This document shows, piece by piece, positions 42,860 to 43,278 of a DNA stretch of 43,278 bases. The stretch spans positions 1 to 43,278 of the forward strand of contig JAFUWX010000005.1 in NCBI GenBank assembly GCA_017471025.1, read 5' to 3'. Within the stretch, counting starts at the first letter, position 1, and every line of letters begins with the position of its first letter. Position numbers and translations under genes: made by a program. The notes below the pieces were generated by a model, which was not told where the DNA came from, did no database searches, and saw nothing but the letters and a program-made list of their open reading frames with translations. Origin of the DNA: Bacteroidales bacterium. GTDB taxonomy: Bacteria; Bacteroidota; Bacteroidia; Bacteroidales; UBA932.

Positions 42860-43278
42860 TGGAGCGTTTACTCCAGGATTACGCGTATTACCTGAAGGTC
42901 GAGCGGGCCATGTCTCCCCACACGGTGGAGGCCTACCTCTCTGACCTTCAGGAGTTTTTCTCCGCATGTCCGTCGGACCCCCACGACGTGCAGGCGGAGG
43001 ATGTCACCGAGTATCTCTCTTCCCGGGAGGTGACCCGGCGCACCCAGGCGCGCATCCTCAGCGCCCTGCGCTCCTTCTTCGGCTGGATGCAGCTTGAAGA
43101 GGAGCGGAAAGACAATCCGGCCGAGCATGTGGATGCGCCGAAAATCGGCCGCTATCTGCCGGCCGTGCTGTCCGTGGATGAGGTGAATGCCATCCTGGAC
43201 AGCGTCAAGCTCACTTCCTGGACCGGTCTTCGGGACCGGGCCATCCTGGAGGTGCTGTATGGCTGCGGGCTCCGGGTG
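42859..43278 (+). CDS. xerD: Tyrosine recombinase XerD/XerC, 3' end cut by window edge
   Basis: The first 140 residues of a tyrosine recombinase. The N-terminal SAM-like domain is seen in LLQDYAYYLKVERAMSPHTV, AYLSDLQEFF and a helix ALRSFFGWMQLEEERKDNPAEHV; the catalytic domain begins with RYLPAVLSVDEVNAIL and reaches the first active arginine region, LRDRAILEVLYGCGLRV, right at the edge. This pattern is that of housekeeping Xer enzymes for dimer resolution rather than of phage integrases; XerC and XerD are not separable from this part. Translation probably starts with GTG at 42859, sharing one base with the stop of the M49 gene. Confidence 0.85.
   Translation, partial: MERLLQDYAYYLKVERAMSPHTVEAYLSDLQEFFSACPSDPHDVQAEDVTEYLSSREVTRRTQARILSALRSFFGWMQLEEERKDNPAEHVDAPKIGRYLPAVLSVDEVNAILDSVKLTSWTGLRDRAILEVLYGCGLRV

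Noticed and set aside
40850-42967. A 705-codon open frame on the minus strand
   Set aside because: Antisense shadow of the M49 peptidase gene; no recognisable domain and no promoter.

Overview
The window reads as a chromosomal segment of a GC-rich member of the Bacteroidetes, most likely Bacteroidales. Supporting signs are the -7 promoter motif TAnnTTTG (usually TATCTTTG or TAACTTTG) in front of many genes, sometimes with a TTG placed 19 bases upstream, two large outer-membrane barrels of the TonB-dependent-receptor type, a Bacteroidetes histone-H1-like small protein, many lipoproteins, and rarity of Shine-Dalgarno sequences. There is no rRNA in the window, so the lineage below order is not settled.

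Layout. 1-2208 holds the end of a glycerol uptake operon (glpK, glpF). 2291-9470 on the minus strand holds rpmH and then a tightly packed seven-gene unit, read from the right: lipoprotein, SPOR protein, rpoN, ABC ATPase, polA, ECF sigma factor, rsmG; every junction overlaps by 1-29 bases. polA carries a single-base frameshift near 4115. 9541-14891 holds miaB, upp, radC, a NagD-type HAD phosphatase and an organophosphate-type MFS transporter. 14915-20909 is visibly richer in A and T than its surroundings and looks acquired: an AAA ATPase with a nuclease-like C-terminus, a DUF4468-like secreted protein, a three-gene operon that looks like a TonB receptor split into separate polypeptides, a candidate small RNA, and a tRNA-His gene at the right edge.

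20983-32347 returns to core-like GC: a carboxyltransferase whose biotinyl domain lacks the usual lysine motif, a DUF3737 beta-helix protein, an adenosine-deaminase-like enzyme, a TonB-type barrel with a FecCD permease, an exported C1 peptidase with a flavin-reductase-like lipoprotein, and a LolC/E-type permease. 32349-35770 is a translation-related block: rbfA, tyrS, rplY, pth and a histone-like gene. 36116-43278 carries three exported or lipid-anchored peptidases (M6, C11, M49), tpiA and the start of a Xer recombinase.

The functional themes are peptide scavenging at the cell surface (four peptidases of families C1, M6, C11 and M49, all with signal peptides), metal or cofactor uptake (barrel, FecCD permease and an orphan ATPase 21 kb away) and translation or RNA maintenance. 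The least explained parts are the split barrel operon, the promoter-plus-terminator small RNA, the 125-base inverted-repeat element upstream of tyrS, and the nested 14-base repeats upstream of the M6 peptidase.
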